Part shown: in pieces, positions 15,217 through 22,852 of the stretch
How positions within the stretch are numbered: position 1 is the stretch's first letter
How the letters are laid out: the number at the start of each line of letters is the position of its first letter
Made by a program: the position numbers and the translations under genes
The notes under the pieces: generated by a model
The model's input: only the letters and a program-made list of their open reading frames with translations
Database searches by the model: none
What the model was told of the DNA's origin: nothing
IMG/VR virus record: IMGVR_UViG_3300028597_000072
Span: 1 to 23,896 of that record
DNA length: 23,896 nucleotides
DNA from: a virus
Strand: one strand, 5' to 3'

Positions 15217-15290
15217 TTGAGGTCTCCATTAAAATATGGGACTCGCGTCTATGAGACGTCGAGCATATCATTTTTCGACGAGGTGAATGC
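15217..15290 (+). promoter_or_regulatory. Divergent promoter region with shared ATATCATTTT motif
   Basis: This 74-base gap separates the minus-strand fibre operon from the plus-strand gene at 15291, so it must contain both promoters or leaders. TCGAGCATATCATTTTTC at 15259-15276 matches TCAAGCTATATCATTTTC at 22807-22824 in another divergent gap (one substitution and one-base shifts). TATG occurs at 15235 and 15250, and a short hairpin CGTCT-ATG-AGACG at 15246-15258. The shared motif is the best candidate for a phage-specific promoter element; its direction is uncertain. Confidence 0.5.
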
Positions 15291-16541
15291 ATGTACACTT
15301 GCCAACGTGCGCTACTCCGCCCTCGTGGCGCAAACCAGAGGCTGATTGAAGCGCAGGTGGGTAACAGCTATCTGCGTAACTTGGTAACCGAATACGACGT
15401 CGCATACCTCGTCCTCAAACACCCAGCTATCACTAATGAGGTCAGCCTCAACCTGATGGAGATCTTGGATACTGTTTATAGTGTCCTCGAAAACGTCACG
15501 GTCGATGATTGGCTGGTGTCTCTTGGCGATGCTAGCTTGCCAACCTCCGCTACGGTGCCTAAGCGCCAAGCAGGCGTTGCCAAGTTCAACGATGCCTTCT
15601 CGGCAGGCTACATCTTGAACCGCGTCCATCCGACAGCAGGCGAAGGTAACGAGTATCCTGATGAGGATCTCACCGACATCCTGATGACCAAGCCGGAGAT
15701 GAACTACGAGCTGTTGTATCGCAACTGTTTGGTCAACGTGAACGGGCTGTTCCACATCACCGACTACTCGACTCGTGGCCTGCGTATTAAGGATGCTGGT
15801 CGCAGCACCTACTTCGCCAACAACCACGACATCGGGCTGATCAGCTTCCTCGATGTGGGTAAGGTCACGGTGACTCCGATCACCGAAGCGATGATCAAAC
15901 CAAAGGGAACCAATCCCCTGAAGAACGGTTTCATCGTCCACATGCCGAAGATCGATCTGTCGAAGCGCATCGTCATGTTGTCGATCGGCGGCTATCTGCA
16001 CTACGGTGAACAGCAGTACAGCGTCACCGGTGATCGCTCGATCGATGTGCAGTGGTACAACCTGCCGTTGGCTCAGCGCTATCACAACTCCAAGCATCTG
16101 ATCGATCTGTCGAAGTTCGACGATACGATGACCCGCAATCCGAACCATGGCGAAGCCTTGGATCTGAATCAGGCGAATACCGACGAAGCGATCAAAGCGT
16201 ACATGACGCTGAGTCAGTCCTTCGTGATCACCATCGAAGCGAGCAACCTCTACTACATGCGCCACGGTCTGGAGCGTACCAAGCTGCCGGGTCGCTACGT
16301 GTCCTACGAGCGTCCGCGCTTCCCGATGCAGCTCGAGAACGGTCTCATGCCGTCCTACATTGCGATCGTCGAAGATGACCTCTACTCGATTGCTGTGACC
16401 GACAACATGGTCAACCGTTACGTCGCTGACAAACAGCCGGTATCCGGTGACATGTACGACAACGGGGCCAGGCTATCCTCTGAACGACAGAAATACGCCT
16501 CGGCATATTTCCTGGAGTTCGGTACCGACTACCTAGCGTAA
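15291..16541 (+). CDS. Unknown protein, 416 residues (lone plus-strand gene)
   Basis: A soluble 416-residue protein, helical early (NLVTEYDVAYLVLKHPAITN, NLMEILDTVYSVLENVTVDD) then beta-rich (VNVNGLFHITDYSTRGLRIK, KRIVMLSIGGYLHYGEQQYS, SFVITIEASNLYYMRHGLER). No signal peptide, membrane helix or catalytic motif recognised. ATG at 15291 has GAGGTG five bases upstream. It is a single-gene unit: divergent promoter region on the left, bidirectional terminator on the right, lying between the fibre operon and the spike genes on the opposite strand. Size and setting suggest a conserved virion or assembly protein, but this is not demonstrated. Confidence 0.82.
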   Translation: MYTCQRALLRPRGANQRLIEAQVGNSYLRNLVTEYDVAYLVLKHPAITNEVSLNLMEILDTVYSVLENVTVDDWLVSLGDASLPTSATVPKRQAGVAKFNDAFSAGYILNRVHPTAGEGNEYPDEDLTDILMTKPEMNYELLYRNCLVNVNGLFHITDYSTRGLRIKDAGRSTYFANNHDIGLISFLDVGKVTVTPITEAMIKPKGTNPLKNGFIVHMPKIDLSKRIVMLSIGGYLHYGEQQYSVTGDRSIDVQWYNLPLAQRYHNSKHLIDLSKFDDTMTRNPNHGEALDLNQANTDEAIKAYMTLSQSFVITIEASNLYYMRHGLERTKLPGRYVSYERPRFPMQLENGLMPSYIAIVEDDLYSIAVTDNMVNRYVADKQPVSGDMYDNGARLSSERQKYASAYFLEFGTDYLA

Positions 16542-16552
16542 GCCGAATAGAA

Positions 16553-16574
16553 GCCGGGTGGTTCCCCACCCGGC
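16553..16574. terminator. Terminator hairpin between convergent genes
   Basis: GCCGGGTGG (16553-16561) pairs perfectly with CCACCCGGC (16566-16574) around TTCC. It lies in the 43-base gap between a plus-strand gene ending at 16541 and the minus-strand PAAR gene ending at 16585, so it probably stops transcription from both sides. No strong T-run on either side. Confidence 0.75.
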
Positions 16575-16584
16575 GACTATGCCG

Positions 16585-16854
16585 TTAGAATGGAAGCGTC
16601 ATCCACGGGTTACCGTTAGCCTCGTGCCCGCACGAAGCCTTGTTGCCGGTACGCACCACTGGAACTCCGTTGATGGTAAACCACCCGGAACCTTCCACCA
16701 TCTTTGGACCGGCGTGAGAACCAGTACCGTGACCGGCCACGTCATCGTTTAGCAACGACATCGGTTTACCGAGGACAGTCCAGGTAGGCATGCCGGGACC
16801 AGTGATCACGCCACCGGCTTGAGATTCGCCAACGAGAGAGATTGGAAAGGCCAT
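16585..16854 (-). CDS. PAAR-domain tail spike tip protein
   Basis: An 89-residue single PAAR domain. PAAR proteins form a sharp cone that caps the trimeric spike of contractile tails (and of type VI secretion VgrG) and helps pierce the outer membrane. The cone usually binds a metal through three His and one Cys. Here H42 and H47 (GHGTGSHAGPKMVEGSGWFT), and C75 and H77 (KASCGH), fit that set, and INGVPVVRTG (61-70) is the typical PAAR strand. The start ATG overlaps the spike gene's stop (TAATG, sharing base 16854), so tip and spike are translated together. The length is typical of stand-alone phage PAAR proteins, with no added effector domain. Confidence 0.9.
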   Translation of the reverse strand: MAFPISLVGESQAGGVITGPGMPTWTVLGKPMSLLNDDVAGHGTGSHAGPKMVEGSGWFTINGVPVVRTGNKASCGHEANGNPWMTLPF

Positions 16855-17684
16855 TATGTCAACCCTACGAACTTGGGAGTCTTCAGAGTAGTGCCAGCGC
16901 CGATGAATGTCATCACACTACCACCGCCATCGATGGTTGCCTTGACGCCAGCTTTGAGGTCCATGTTCTGACCTGCCTTGATGCTGACGTTGCGCGTAGC
17001 CTCAGCGATGATGTCTTGGGGTGCCTTGGCCTTGAGGTCCTTCTTGTCAAGCTTTACAAAGGTGCCATCGGCGTTCTGAAGATGCAGTAGCTTGAGCTTA
17101 CTGATCATGTTGATGAAGTTACCGATGTCGTCCTTCACCATCACCTCGCCACCGCCGAAGTCGAAGTACATCTCGTAGAGGTACGGCTCACCGTTCGCCT
17201 GACAGCTGCGGAACGCCAACATCTTACTGTGGGACGAGAACTCGAACCAGTACATGTTCTCAGGACTAAGGACTGTGGGCGAACCGGCGCTTTGTTCTGT
17301 AGGATCAGCGCTGATACCGAAGATGATGGTTTCCAGCTTACGCAGGTTGTCATCAAGACCCATGGTGCGCCAGTAATACTTGTCGTCATCCGCAGCCTGC
17401 AAGATCTCCACACGTTCGCCGCGACGTACGTTAGGAGCGGTCAGACGGTTAGAGCCTGAAGGCATCCACGTAGCCTTGATGGTGTTCGTAGACACCGTAC
17501 TGCCCTTGACGACGTTCTCGTCACCATCGACCGTCTCAAACGTCGTGGTGGTTGCGTTCGAGGTCAGCTCGCCGTCACGCATGGGGATCCATTCGATCGG
17601 GACAATCTCGATCTCTTTGGAGCCGAGCTCAAGGTTGGTATCGACCCGTCCGATTGCGACAGATCTGAATGCAGACATCTTCAT
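16854..17684 (-). CDS. Tail spike (gp5/VgrG-like central spike) protein
   Basis: A 276-residue protein. The N-terminal ~130 residues look like a beta-barrel/OB region (RSVAIGRVDTNLELGSKEIE, RRGERVEILQAADDDKYYWR). The middle is mixed. Residues 197-276 alternate short strands with charged and Gly turns (VKLDKKDLKAKAPQDIIAE, RNVSIKAGQNMDLKAGVKAT), the look of the triple-stranded beta-helix of T4 gp5 and VgrG. No lysozyme domain is visible, unlike T4 gp5, so cell-wall cleavage must come from another protein. Start ATG 17684, GGAG eight bases upstream; an in-frame ATG two codons later (17678) is also possible. The PAAR gene follows with a one-base overlap, strongly supporting the spike role. Confidence 0.82.
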   Translation of the reverse strand: MKMSAFRSVAIGRVDTNLELGSKEIEIVPIEWIPMRDGELTSNATTTTFETVDGDENVVKGSTVSTNTIKATWMPSGSNRLTAPNVRRGERVEILQAADDDKYYWRTMGLDDNLRKLETIIFGISADPTEQSAGSPTVLSPENMYWFEFSSHSKMLAFRSCQANGEPYLYEMYFDFGGGEVMVKDDIGNFINMISKLKLLHLQNADGTFVKLDKKDLKAKAPQDIIAEATRNVSIKAGQNMDLKAGVKATIDGGGSVMTFIGAGTTLKTPKFVGLT

Positions 17685-17755
17685 GCGTTCAGCTCCAGAT
17701 AAAATTCTACAAAACCCGCTAATGCTAAAGCAGATTGACTTAGGGACATCCCGAC
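17685..17755. promoter_or_regulatory. Divergent gap between spike and SbcC-like genes
   Basis: Seventy-one bases separate the start codons of a minus-strand and a plus-strand gene, so promoters for both are expected. It is AT-rich with TAAAAT at 17700-17705 and the small palindrome TGCTAAAGCA. It lacks the ATATCATTTT motif found in the other two divergent gaps, which may mean a different promoter class. No confident promoter is called. Confidence 0.35.
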
Positions 17756-20185
17756 ATGTTTTTCAGAGAAGTAAAGCTGGTCAGATGCAACCGGATGTCG
17801 CTCAATGGTAGCGAGACAATCACGATCAGACCGAGCCTTAAGACCCAGATGGTTTTAGGCAGTAACGGGGGCGGCAAATCAAGCCTACTCCACATCGCGT
17901 TCTGTCCTCTCCCACCGGATCCTAACTGGTTCGATGACGGCGGTTCGTTACACCAGATCTTCGACCACAAAGGGCACACTTACGAGATCAAGTGTGAGTA
18001 TGGGGATAAGAATTCCTACTCATTCATAGTAGATGGCGGGGAGAACCTTAACAAAGGCCGTACCGTCACTGCGCAGCTCGAGCTGGTCCGTATCCACACC
18101 GGTTATACGAAAGACTTCCACCAGCTGGCTATCGGTAACCTTGAGTTCACAGCGATGACGTCCAAACAGCGTCAGGACTGGATTGCTAAGCTCTCGCCTA
18201 CGAACTTCGACTTTGCGTTTGCCAAGTACGTGTCGTGGCGCAAGATGGCGAACTCCAAAGCTGAGATCGTTAAGTACCTCAAAGACCGCCTCGTAGAAGC
18301 TCGCGGTAATCTGCTTGAGCCTGACGTCATTGCAGACATGCGCGCTAAGTCAGCTGAGCTGCAAGCGACTCTTGAGCAGTTGATGCGCGTACCTCGCAAT
18401 ACGGCTGATGTGCTCGATGATGAAGAGATGGCCAAGCGTGTACAAGAGCTCGACGCTCGTGCCGCTAAATGGCTCATGCTTGATCATCCCGATCAGGACG
18501 GTGAGATCAGTCTTGAAGAGCTGATCACTAAGTCTGCGGATATGGGCGAGGCTATTTCATCACGATACGGTGAGATGCGTGTTCGTGAAGAGACGCTCAG
18601 TAAGGCTGACCACCGTCGAGTGGTGCTTGGTGACTCTGTGGTGCATGACCCTGAGGTTCTTAAGCGACACTTAGAGTCTGCGGTGCTTGAGCTTGAGGCG
18701 ATACCTGAGCCAGCATGTGGTCTGCATCCGTCTCTGCTGATCCGTGCCAGCAAGCCAATCGGTGAACTGCGCATGGCTGTCGCTGGACTGCCTGACGTGC
18801 GTTATACGGCCACTGACTATAATGTCTTGACCCAAGGTCTCTTCGATAAAAAGGAGCGCTTGAATCGCGTCTCTGGACTTCTGGAGGACCTTAACCGTCA
18901 GGTCGAGCACATCCACAGCTGCGAGACCGTCGCTTGCCCTAACTGTAAGACCGAATTCAAACCCGGTATTGAAGAAGGTAAGCTTGACGAGCTGAAGAGC
19001 CGCATCGATAAGGGTTCGGTTATGAACACCGAACTTGAAGGCGAGGTTGAAGAAGCTGAACAGCACTTGCAGAACGTGTCCCGTGCTGTCGACTCGTACG
19101 CGCGTCTCGATGAGATTCGTGGGGAGTATCAATCTCAGTTCCCGGGCCTGTTCGCTTGGCTCGATAACTGCGGTTGGACTTCGGCTGGTAAAGCGCTGTC
19201 TTCGAAGATCGCCTTGTACGAACGTGACGTTATCCACAACGAGCAACGTAACGATTACACGAAGGCTATCGAGACATTCCAGCTGCAGCTCGCCAAACAT
19301 GAGTCAGCGTCTGGCGAAGCCAGCAAGGTTCTTAAAGAGTTCGAAGAAGCCCACGCCGCCTATGAGGCAGTATGGGAAGAGATCAAAGTAGCCGAGGACA
19401 AGAAGCGCCGCCTCGATACCATCATCCGAGAATGGCATGGGTACGAAAGCACCTATCAAGCCATCGAACAAGGTTACTCCGAAATACGCAATGAACTGAT
19501 CTCGTACTGCAATCATCAAGGCGACTTGGTGATTGAAGACATGATCAGGAAGACCAAGCAGAGTATCGGTGTCCACGAATACGCGATCAGTGAACAAGAA
19601 ACTCACGAGACGTTGGTAAAAGATCTTGAGAACCAATTGAAGGGTGCGCTCGTTCAGGAAGAAGCCTACAAGCGACTGACTGCTGAGATGTGTCCTAAGA
19701 AAGGATTCCTGGCTGAGCAGATCAGTCAGCAGATGGCTAGCGTCATCAATGTCATCAACAAGCTGATCAAACGTGTTTGGGGTTATCCTCTGTACCTGCA
19801 TCACTGCGATGTGGAAGAGACTGAGATCACTTACAAGTTCCCGGTCACGGTCGACACCAAGCGCCGGAACGATATCTCGGAAGGGAGTCGTTCCATCAAG
19901 GATGTAATCAACCAGGCATTTCGCCTGGCTGCGTACTACTGCATGAAGCTGCACGACTTCCCGCTGTTCCTCGATGAGATCGGATCCTCGTTTGACGAAG
20001 CCCACCGTCACAACCTGATCCCGTTGATCAAGGACCTCGTGGATGACGAGCACTTCTCGCAGGTGCTAATCGTTAGCCACACCCTGGATGGTCAGACTGC
20101 GTTCCCCATGTCGGAAACAATCATCATGGACGACCGTAACCTGAACTACCCGCACGCCTACAACCTCCATGTGGAATTCGCCTAA
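17756..20185 (+). CDS. SbcC/Rad50/T4 gp46-like recombination ATPase
   Basis: An 809-residue SMC-type protein. The N-terminal ATPase half has Walker A GSNGGGKSS (35-43) and a Q-loop-like region near 137-145. A long coiled-coil arm (about 165-690) is interrupted by CPNC (394-397), the zinc hook that dimerises Rad50-type proteins, with C389 nearby. The C-terminal half has an ABC-signature-like ISEGSRSIKD (about 707-716), Walker B and D-loop PLFLDEIGSSFD (about 736-747, D740/E741), and the H-loop VSHT (H775). It should act with an Mre11/SbcD/gp47 nuclease in DNA end processing, recombination and replication; no such partner is in the window. The signature is not the usual LSGG. ATG at 17756. Its TAA overlaps the next gene's ATG by one base. 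Confidence 0.9.
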   Translation: MFFREVKLVRCNRMSLNGSETITIRPSLKTQMVLGSNGGGKSSLLHIAFCPLPPDPNWFDDGGSLHQIFDHKGHTYEIKCEYGDKNSYSFIVDGGENLNKGRTVTAQLELVRIHTGYTKDFHQLAIGNLEFTAMTSKQRQDWIAKLSPTNFDFAFAKYVSWRKMANSKAEIVKYLKDRLVEARGNLLEPDVIADMRAKSAELQATLEQLMRVPRNTADVLDDEEMAKRVQELDARAAKWLMLDHPDQDGEISLEELITKSADMGEAISSRYGEMRVREETLSKADHRRVVLGDSVVHDPEVLKRHLESAVLELEAIPEPACGLHPSLLIRASKPIGELRMAVAGLPDVRYTATDYNVLTQGLFDKKERLNRVSGLLEDLNRQVEHIHSCETVACPNCKTEFKPGIEEGKLDELKSRIDKGSVMNTELEGEVEEAEQHLQNVSRAVDSYARLDEIRGEYQSQFPGLFAWLDNCGWTSAGKALSSKIALYERDVIHNEQRNDYTKAIETFQLQLAKHESASGEASKVLKEFEEAHAAYEAVWEEIKVAEDKKRRLDTIIREWHGYESTYQAIEQGYSEIRNELISYCNHQGDLVIEDMIRKTKQSIGVHEYAISEQETHETLVKDLENQLKGALVQEEAYKRLTAEMCPKKGFLAEQISQQMASVINVINKLIKRVWGYPLYLHHCDVEETEITYKFPVTVDTKRRNDISEGSRSIKDVINQAFRLAAYYCMKLHDFPLFLDEIGSSFDEAHRHNLIPLIKDLVDDEHFSQVLIVSHTLDGQTAFPMSETIIMDDRNLNYPHAYNLHVEFA

Positions 20186-20481
20186 TGAATTTTCCTTACG
20201 ATGTAAACGACATGTCCCCAAAGAATCAGACTCTCCTGATCTCTCGGGAATCGGTGGAGCACTTCGCCGACTACGGCGCAGTGGTCGGCTATGACGAGCA
20301 CGGCAACGTTGATGAAGAGAAGTACAGTGCTTGGGAAGCGCTGACTAAATTCGAGCGCTACGAACAGCAAGCAGCCTTCTTCGTCGCTTCTGCACTGACC
20401 GCCGGCTGGAACCGCGTTGAGCGATTTGGCAACGAGTTCGTCCTGTGGGCTAACATCGCTCACTTGAGGTCAGCTGCATGA
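20185..20481 (+). CDS. Unknown small protein coupled to the SbcC-like gene
   Basis: A 98-residue acidic, soluble, probably helical protein (RESVEHFADYGAVVGYDEHG, EALTKFERYEQQAAFFVASA). No known motif. Its ATG overlaps the TAA of the ATPase gene by one base (TAATG) and its TGA overlaps the next ATG by four bases (ATGA), so the three genes are one translationally coupled unit. This linkage suggests a link to the recombination ATPase or simply shared timing; function unknown. Confidence 0.78.
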   Translation: MNFPYDVNDMSPKNQTLLISRESVEHFADYGAVVGYDEHGNVDEEKYSAWEALTKFERYEQQAAFFVASALTAGWNRVERFGNEFVLWANIAHLRSAA

Positions 20482-20726
20482 AGTGGGCGATCATTGCGGT
20501 GTATGTGATCACCGTCATCCTGTTCAACTGGTTCTTCCTGTCTGATCGCGCCGGCGATAAGCGGATGAACAAGCGCAGGGCTGATGAACGCGGCTATAAA
20601 CCAAAGCGGATCCCCAGCATCACCTCGACGATGTTCTGGAGCACTATCGCGGCTCTCGTAGTCGCATCGATCATCGGCTGGGGCCTACTGCCAGGCTTGG
20701 CGATGTTGAAGTTCATCTTCAGTTAA
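20478..20726 (+). CDS. Small protein with two membrane helices
   Basis: An 82-residue protein with hydrophobic helices at about 3-21 (WAIIAVYVITVILFNWFFL) and 52-71 or beyond (MFWSTIAALVVASIIGWGLL). They are joined by a very basic loop (RAGDKRMNKRRADERGYKPKR). The positive loop predicts that it stays in the cytoplasm with both ends outside. This differs from class II holins (N-in, C-in), so although size and two helices recall a holin, that reading is weak. Overlaps the previous gene by four bases and is followed by a strong terminator hairpin. Confidence 0.75.
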   Translation: MKWAIIAVYVITVILFNWFFLSDRAGDKRMNKRRADERGYKPKRIPSITSTMFWSTIAALVVASIIGWGLLPGLAMLKFIFS

Positions 20727-20729
20727 CAG

Positions 20730-20762
20730 CATAGAGGCCGGGGCACGTCCCCGGCCTCTATG
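20730..20762. terminator. Bidirectional terminator hairpin
   Basis: CATAGAGGCCGGGG (20730-20743) pairs perfectly with CCCCGGCCTCTATG (20749-20762) around CACGT: a 14-bp, GC-rich stem centred in the 40-base gap between convergent genes. It would work for both strands. T-runs are short (GTCGTTT on the plus side), so release may depend mainly on the stem. Confidence 0.82.
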
Positions 20763-20766
20763 TCGT

Positions 20767-21411
20767 TTACGAGCCTGGAGCCGAACCTTCGAGCTCATCG
20801 ATCCTGGCTTGCAGGGATTCGACTAGTTCAATGAAGGCAGCCTCGTTAGCTTTGTAGTTGACGATCTGCTCTTGCAGGAACAACGTCTGCGTGTAGTACG
20901 TCGTCTTGTTCTTGATAGCGGCAGCCCGTGCTGCTTGAGCAGCTACAGCTTGCGCTTGGGTGATCGCATCAACGGTTGGGATGGTTGCCGCAGTAACCAC
21001 GGTAGTGATACCGCAATCATCTTCCACTGCGTTCTGACACGCCTGAATAGCACGAGTCAGATCGTAGGTGTCCGGTAGGATACCGAGTGGTACGCACAGC
21101 ACGACTTCGCTATGCGGGACCGTACCCATGTTCGGATAGGAGACGATGTACGTGTCAGGCACGTACAGCGGTTTCTGCGTTGGGTTCATCAACGTGATGA
21201 CGTACGCCCCAGCCTCAACGTCGGCAGCGTAATCAGCTTCCGTCAATTGGTTAGGGGTGTAGACCATCTTGAGCGGATCGTCACCCTGACTGATCATCTC
21301 ATCGAAGGAGCGCAGTGCACCAACGGTGTACGACAGGGTCGACTTAGCCTCGAACGGGAGCCGGAGTTGGAATAACCCCGACGCACCTGGAGGCGGAGTT
21401 ACTCTCGCCAT
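20767..21411 (-). CDS. Probable virion protein with C-terminal coiled coil
   Basis: A 214-residue protein. A Pro-rich start (MARVTPPPGASGLFQLRLPF) leads into a beta-rich N-terminal domain (YVITLMNPTQKPLYVPDTYI, SEVVLCVPLGILPDTYDL). From about 145 an alanine-rich helical segment (ITQAQAVAAQAARAAAIKNK) and a coiled coil (QEQIVNYKANEAAFIELVES, LQARIDELEG) run to the end. Such architecture suits an oligomeric tail or baseplate component. It is three bases downstream of the 439-residue gene and co-transcribed with it. No enzyme motif. Not recognised with certainty. Confidence 0.75.
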   Translation of the reverse strand: MARVTPPPGASGLFQLRLPFEAKSTLSYTVGALRSFDEMISQGDDPLKMVYTPNQLTEADYAADVEAGAYVITLMNPTQKPLYVPDTYIVSYPNMGTVPHSEVVLCVPLGILPDTYDLTRAIQACQNAVEDDCGITTVVTAATIPTVDAITQAQAVAAQAARAAAIKNKTTYYTQTLFLQEQIVNYKANEAAFIELVESLQARIDELEGSAPGS

Positions 21412-21414
21412 GGT

Positions 21415-22734
21415 TTATACCACTCCCGTAGCTTTGACGCTGGAGAACGCCACTACCAGATAGAGGAAGTTCTTGAAGCTCTTCGCGATGTAGACGATGC
21501 CGTCACGGATGATTCGGTTGTAACCCTGTGGAACGCCAGAATCGACCGTCATCTCTTCAGCGTGCATCAGCATCTCTGCCAGCATGTAGCAGAACTGCCG
21601 AGTCTCTTCGCTCATCGCCATGAAGTCCTGGTGAGTGAACGAGACGTTGATGTAATCAGGGTAACGTTCCATGAACAGGTCGATACCGTCACGGTTCTCA
21701 GGACCGCCGACTACCGAGCACATGATCGAACGGAACTGCGTCGGTACGATGCAGATCACTTTGTCGATGTGTGCGTTGGTGTACTTCACGCCCTTACAGG
21801 TCTTGCGGCACATCCTGATCGCCTTCTGGATAGAAGTCTGACCGGAATAGATGCCGTGGTCACGGTCGCCGTTTGGGACAGCGTAGTCCGTAGCCATCGG
21901 GGTGAAGATGAACTCAGTCGACGTAAAAAGGTCGGGGAAGATCACCGCCCATTCGTCACGAGTGTGAGTGGTGTTCGCCATGATGTACTGACGAATCGCT
22001 TCCTTGGTAGCGTCGAGGTTGTCGCCTGCCGCACCGTAGATGACAGTGACCCAGTCGGTGTCGACAGTCAGGGTCTTGTCGTTACGGTCGTGCCACTGGA
22101 ACATGTCGGTACGCAGCACGGTCTCAGGGAACTTCCCACGAGCGACGCGGATGCGGTCGAAGATGTCGGCCTGCTTGATGCCGGCTACCAGATCGGTCAC
22201 GCCGTTGAAGTCGTCGAAGAACTGATCCACCGGAACTACCGGCGGTACGACCATGTGTTGGAATTCGTCGAACTGGTTATAGAACGCATCGTCCGAGAAC
22301 CACACACGCCAGCGAGTGGTTGCATCCTGTTGGTACGGAGCGAACTCGATATATTCAGGGGACCAGTAGTTGCCGAACGCAACGTGCTCGCCGGAGCTTA
22401 CGAGATCGAACTGAGTGCCGAACGTCTGGATGAAGAACTGCTGGAACGAGTCCTTCTGTTCGGTGAACTTGCCGAGGCGAGCTTGAGCGTAAACCCAGGA
22501 GATTACCTTGAGGCAAGCATAGGAAGTGGCGTCAGGGACGGCCTTCTTGACGTCCTCCTCTTTGTAGGAGAAACCGATCAGGGTGAGGTCGCCCGGGAAG
22601 TCGGAATGCACGTACTCGGTATAGCCACGAACGAACGTTCGCGACATAGGAGCCAGCTCGCCGACCGGAGCCACCACGTTGTCCGTGTTATCGGTCAGCG
22701 GTCCGATCTGGGCAAATGCCTTGAAAATTTTCAC
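21415..22734 (-). CDS. Probable virion structural protein, 439 residues, GTG start
   Basis: A large soluble mixed alpha/beta protein with many aromatic residues (SFQQFFIQTFGTQFDLVSSG, RWRVWFSDDAFYNQFDEFQH) and repeated Asp/Asn-rich stretches. There is a Cys-containing patch (MCRKTCKGVKYTNAHIDKVI) but no recognisable catalytic or metal-binding arrangement. Start: the frame is open to a GTG at 22743, but the ribosome-binding site GAGGTG itself covers 22746-22741. The GTG at 22734, seven codon-bases further in, is correctly spaced from it, so I chose 22734 (MKIFKAFAQIGP). It begins a two-gene minus-strand operon from a divergent promoter region. Structural role is inferred from neighbours. Confidence 0.75.
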   Translation of the reverse strand: MKIFKAFAQIGPLTDNTDNVVAPVGELAPMSRTFVRGYTEYVHSDFPGDLTLIGFSYKEEDVKKAVPDATSYACLKVISWVYAQARLGKFTEQKDSFQQFFIQTFGTQFDLVSSGEHVAFGNYWSPEYIEFAPYQQDATTRWRVWFSDDAFYNQFDEFQHMVVPPVVPVDQFFDDFNGVTDLVAGIKQADIFDRIRVARGKFPETVLRTDMFQWHDRNDKTLTVDTDWVTVIYGAAGDNLDATKEAIRQYIMANTTHTRDEWAVIFPDLFTSTEFIFTPMATDYAVPNGDRDHGIYSGQTSIQKAIRMCRKTCKGVKYTNAHIDKVICIVPTQFRSIMCSVVGGPENRDGIDLFMERYPDYINVSFTHQDFMAMSEETRQFCYMLAEMLMHAEEMTVDSGVPQGYNRIIRDGIVYIAKSFKNFLYLVVAFSSVKATGVV

Positions 22735-22852
22735 GTTAAACACCTCAATGCGCGAGCGGCGAAAGGTATGACTGGATGTTAGCGTAATTAATTACACCGT
22801 GTAGTCTCAAGCTATATCATTTTCAAGGGAATTGTTTCAGAGGACTCTCACA
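22735..22852 (+). promoter_or_regulatory. Divergent promoter region with shared ATATCATTTT motif
   Basis: This 118-base gap separates the minus-strand structural gene from the plus-strand spanin-like genes. It holds TCAAGCTATATCATTTTC at 22807-22824, nearly the same as 15259-15276 in another divergent gap, 28 bases before the plus-strand GTG at 22853. An AT-rich palindrome-like TAATTAATTA lies near 22785, and TATG occurs in GGTATGACTGG near 22768. The shared motif probably marks a promoter class. Confidence 0.5.

Noticed and set aside
15246-15258. CGTCT-ATG-AGACG inverted repeat as an operator
   Set aside because: Only five base pairs with a three-base loop and found once; too weak to call alone, so it is mentioned only within the divergent gap.
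15312-16265. Minus-strand frame of 317 codons over the lone plus-strand gene
   Set aside because: Antisense shadow. The plus-strand frame has the ribosome-binding site, normal composition and flanking regulatory sequences.
16585-17684. Type VI secretion VgrG-PAAR effector module
   Set aside because: There are no other secretion genes, the PAAR protein has no effector extension, and the surroundings are phage fibres and endolysin.
3701-20762. TATG after the hairpins at 3706 and 20759 as late promoters
   Set aside because: At 20759 the TATG is part of the palindromic stem between convergent genes. At 3706 it lies between stem and T-run. Neither has a same-strand gene just downstream.
21562-22782. 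Long plus-strand open frame of about 406 codons over the minus-strand structural gene
   Set aside because: It is antisense to a gene with a good ribosome-binding site and protein-like composition. Its translation is rich in Val, Arg, His and Asp without domain structure, typical of the shadow of a GC-rich coding strand.
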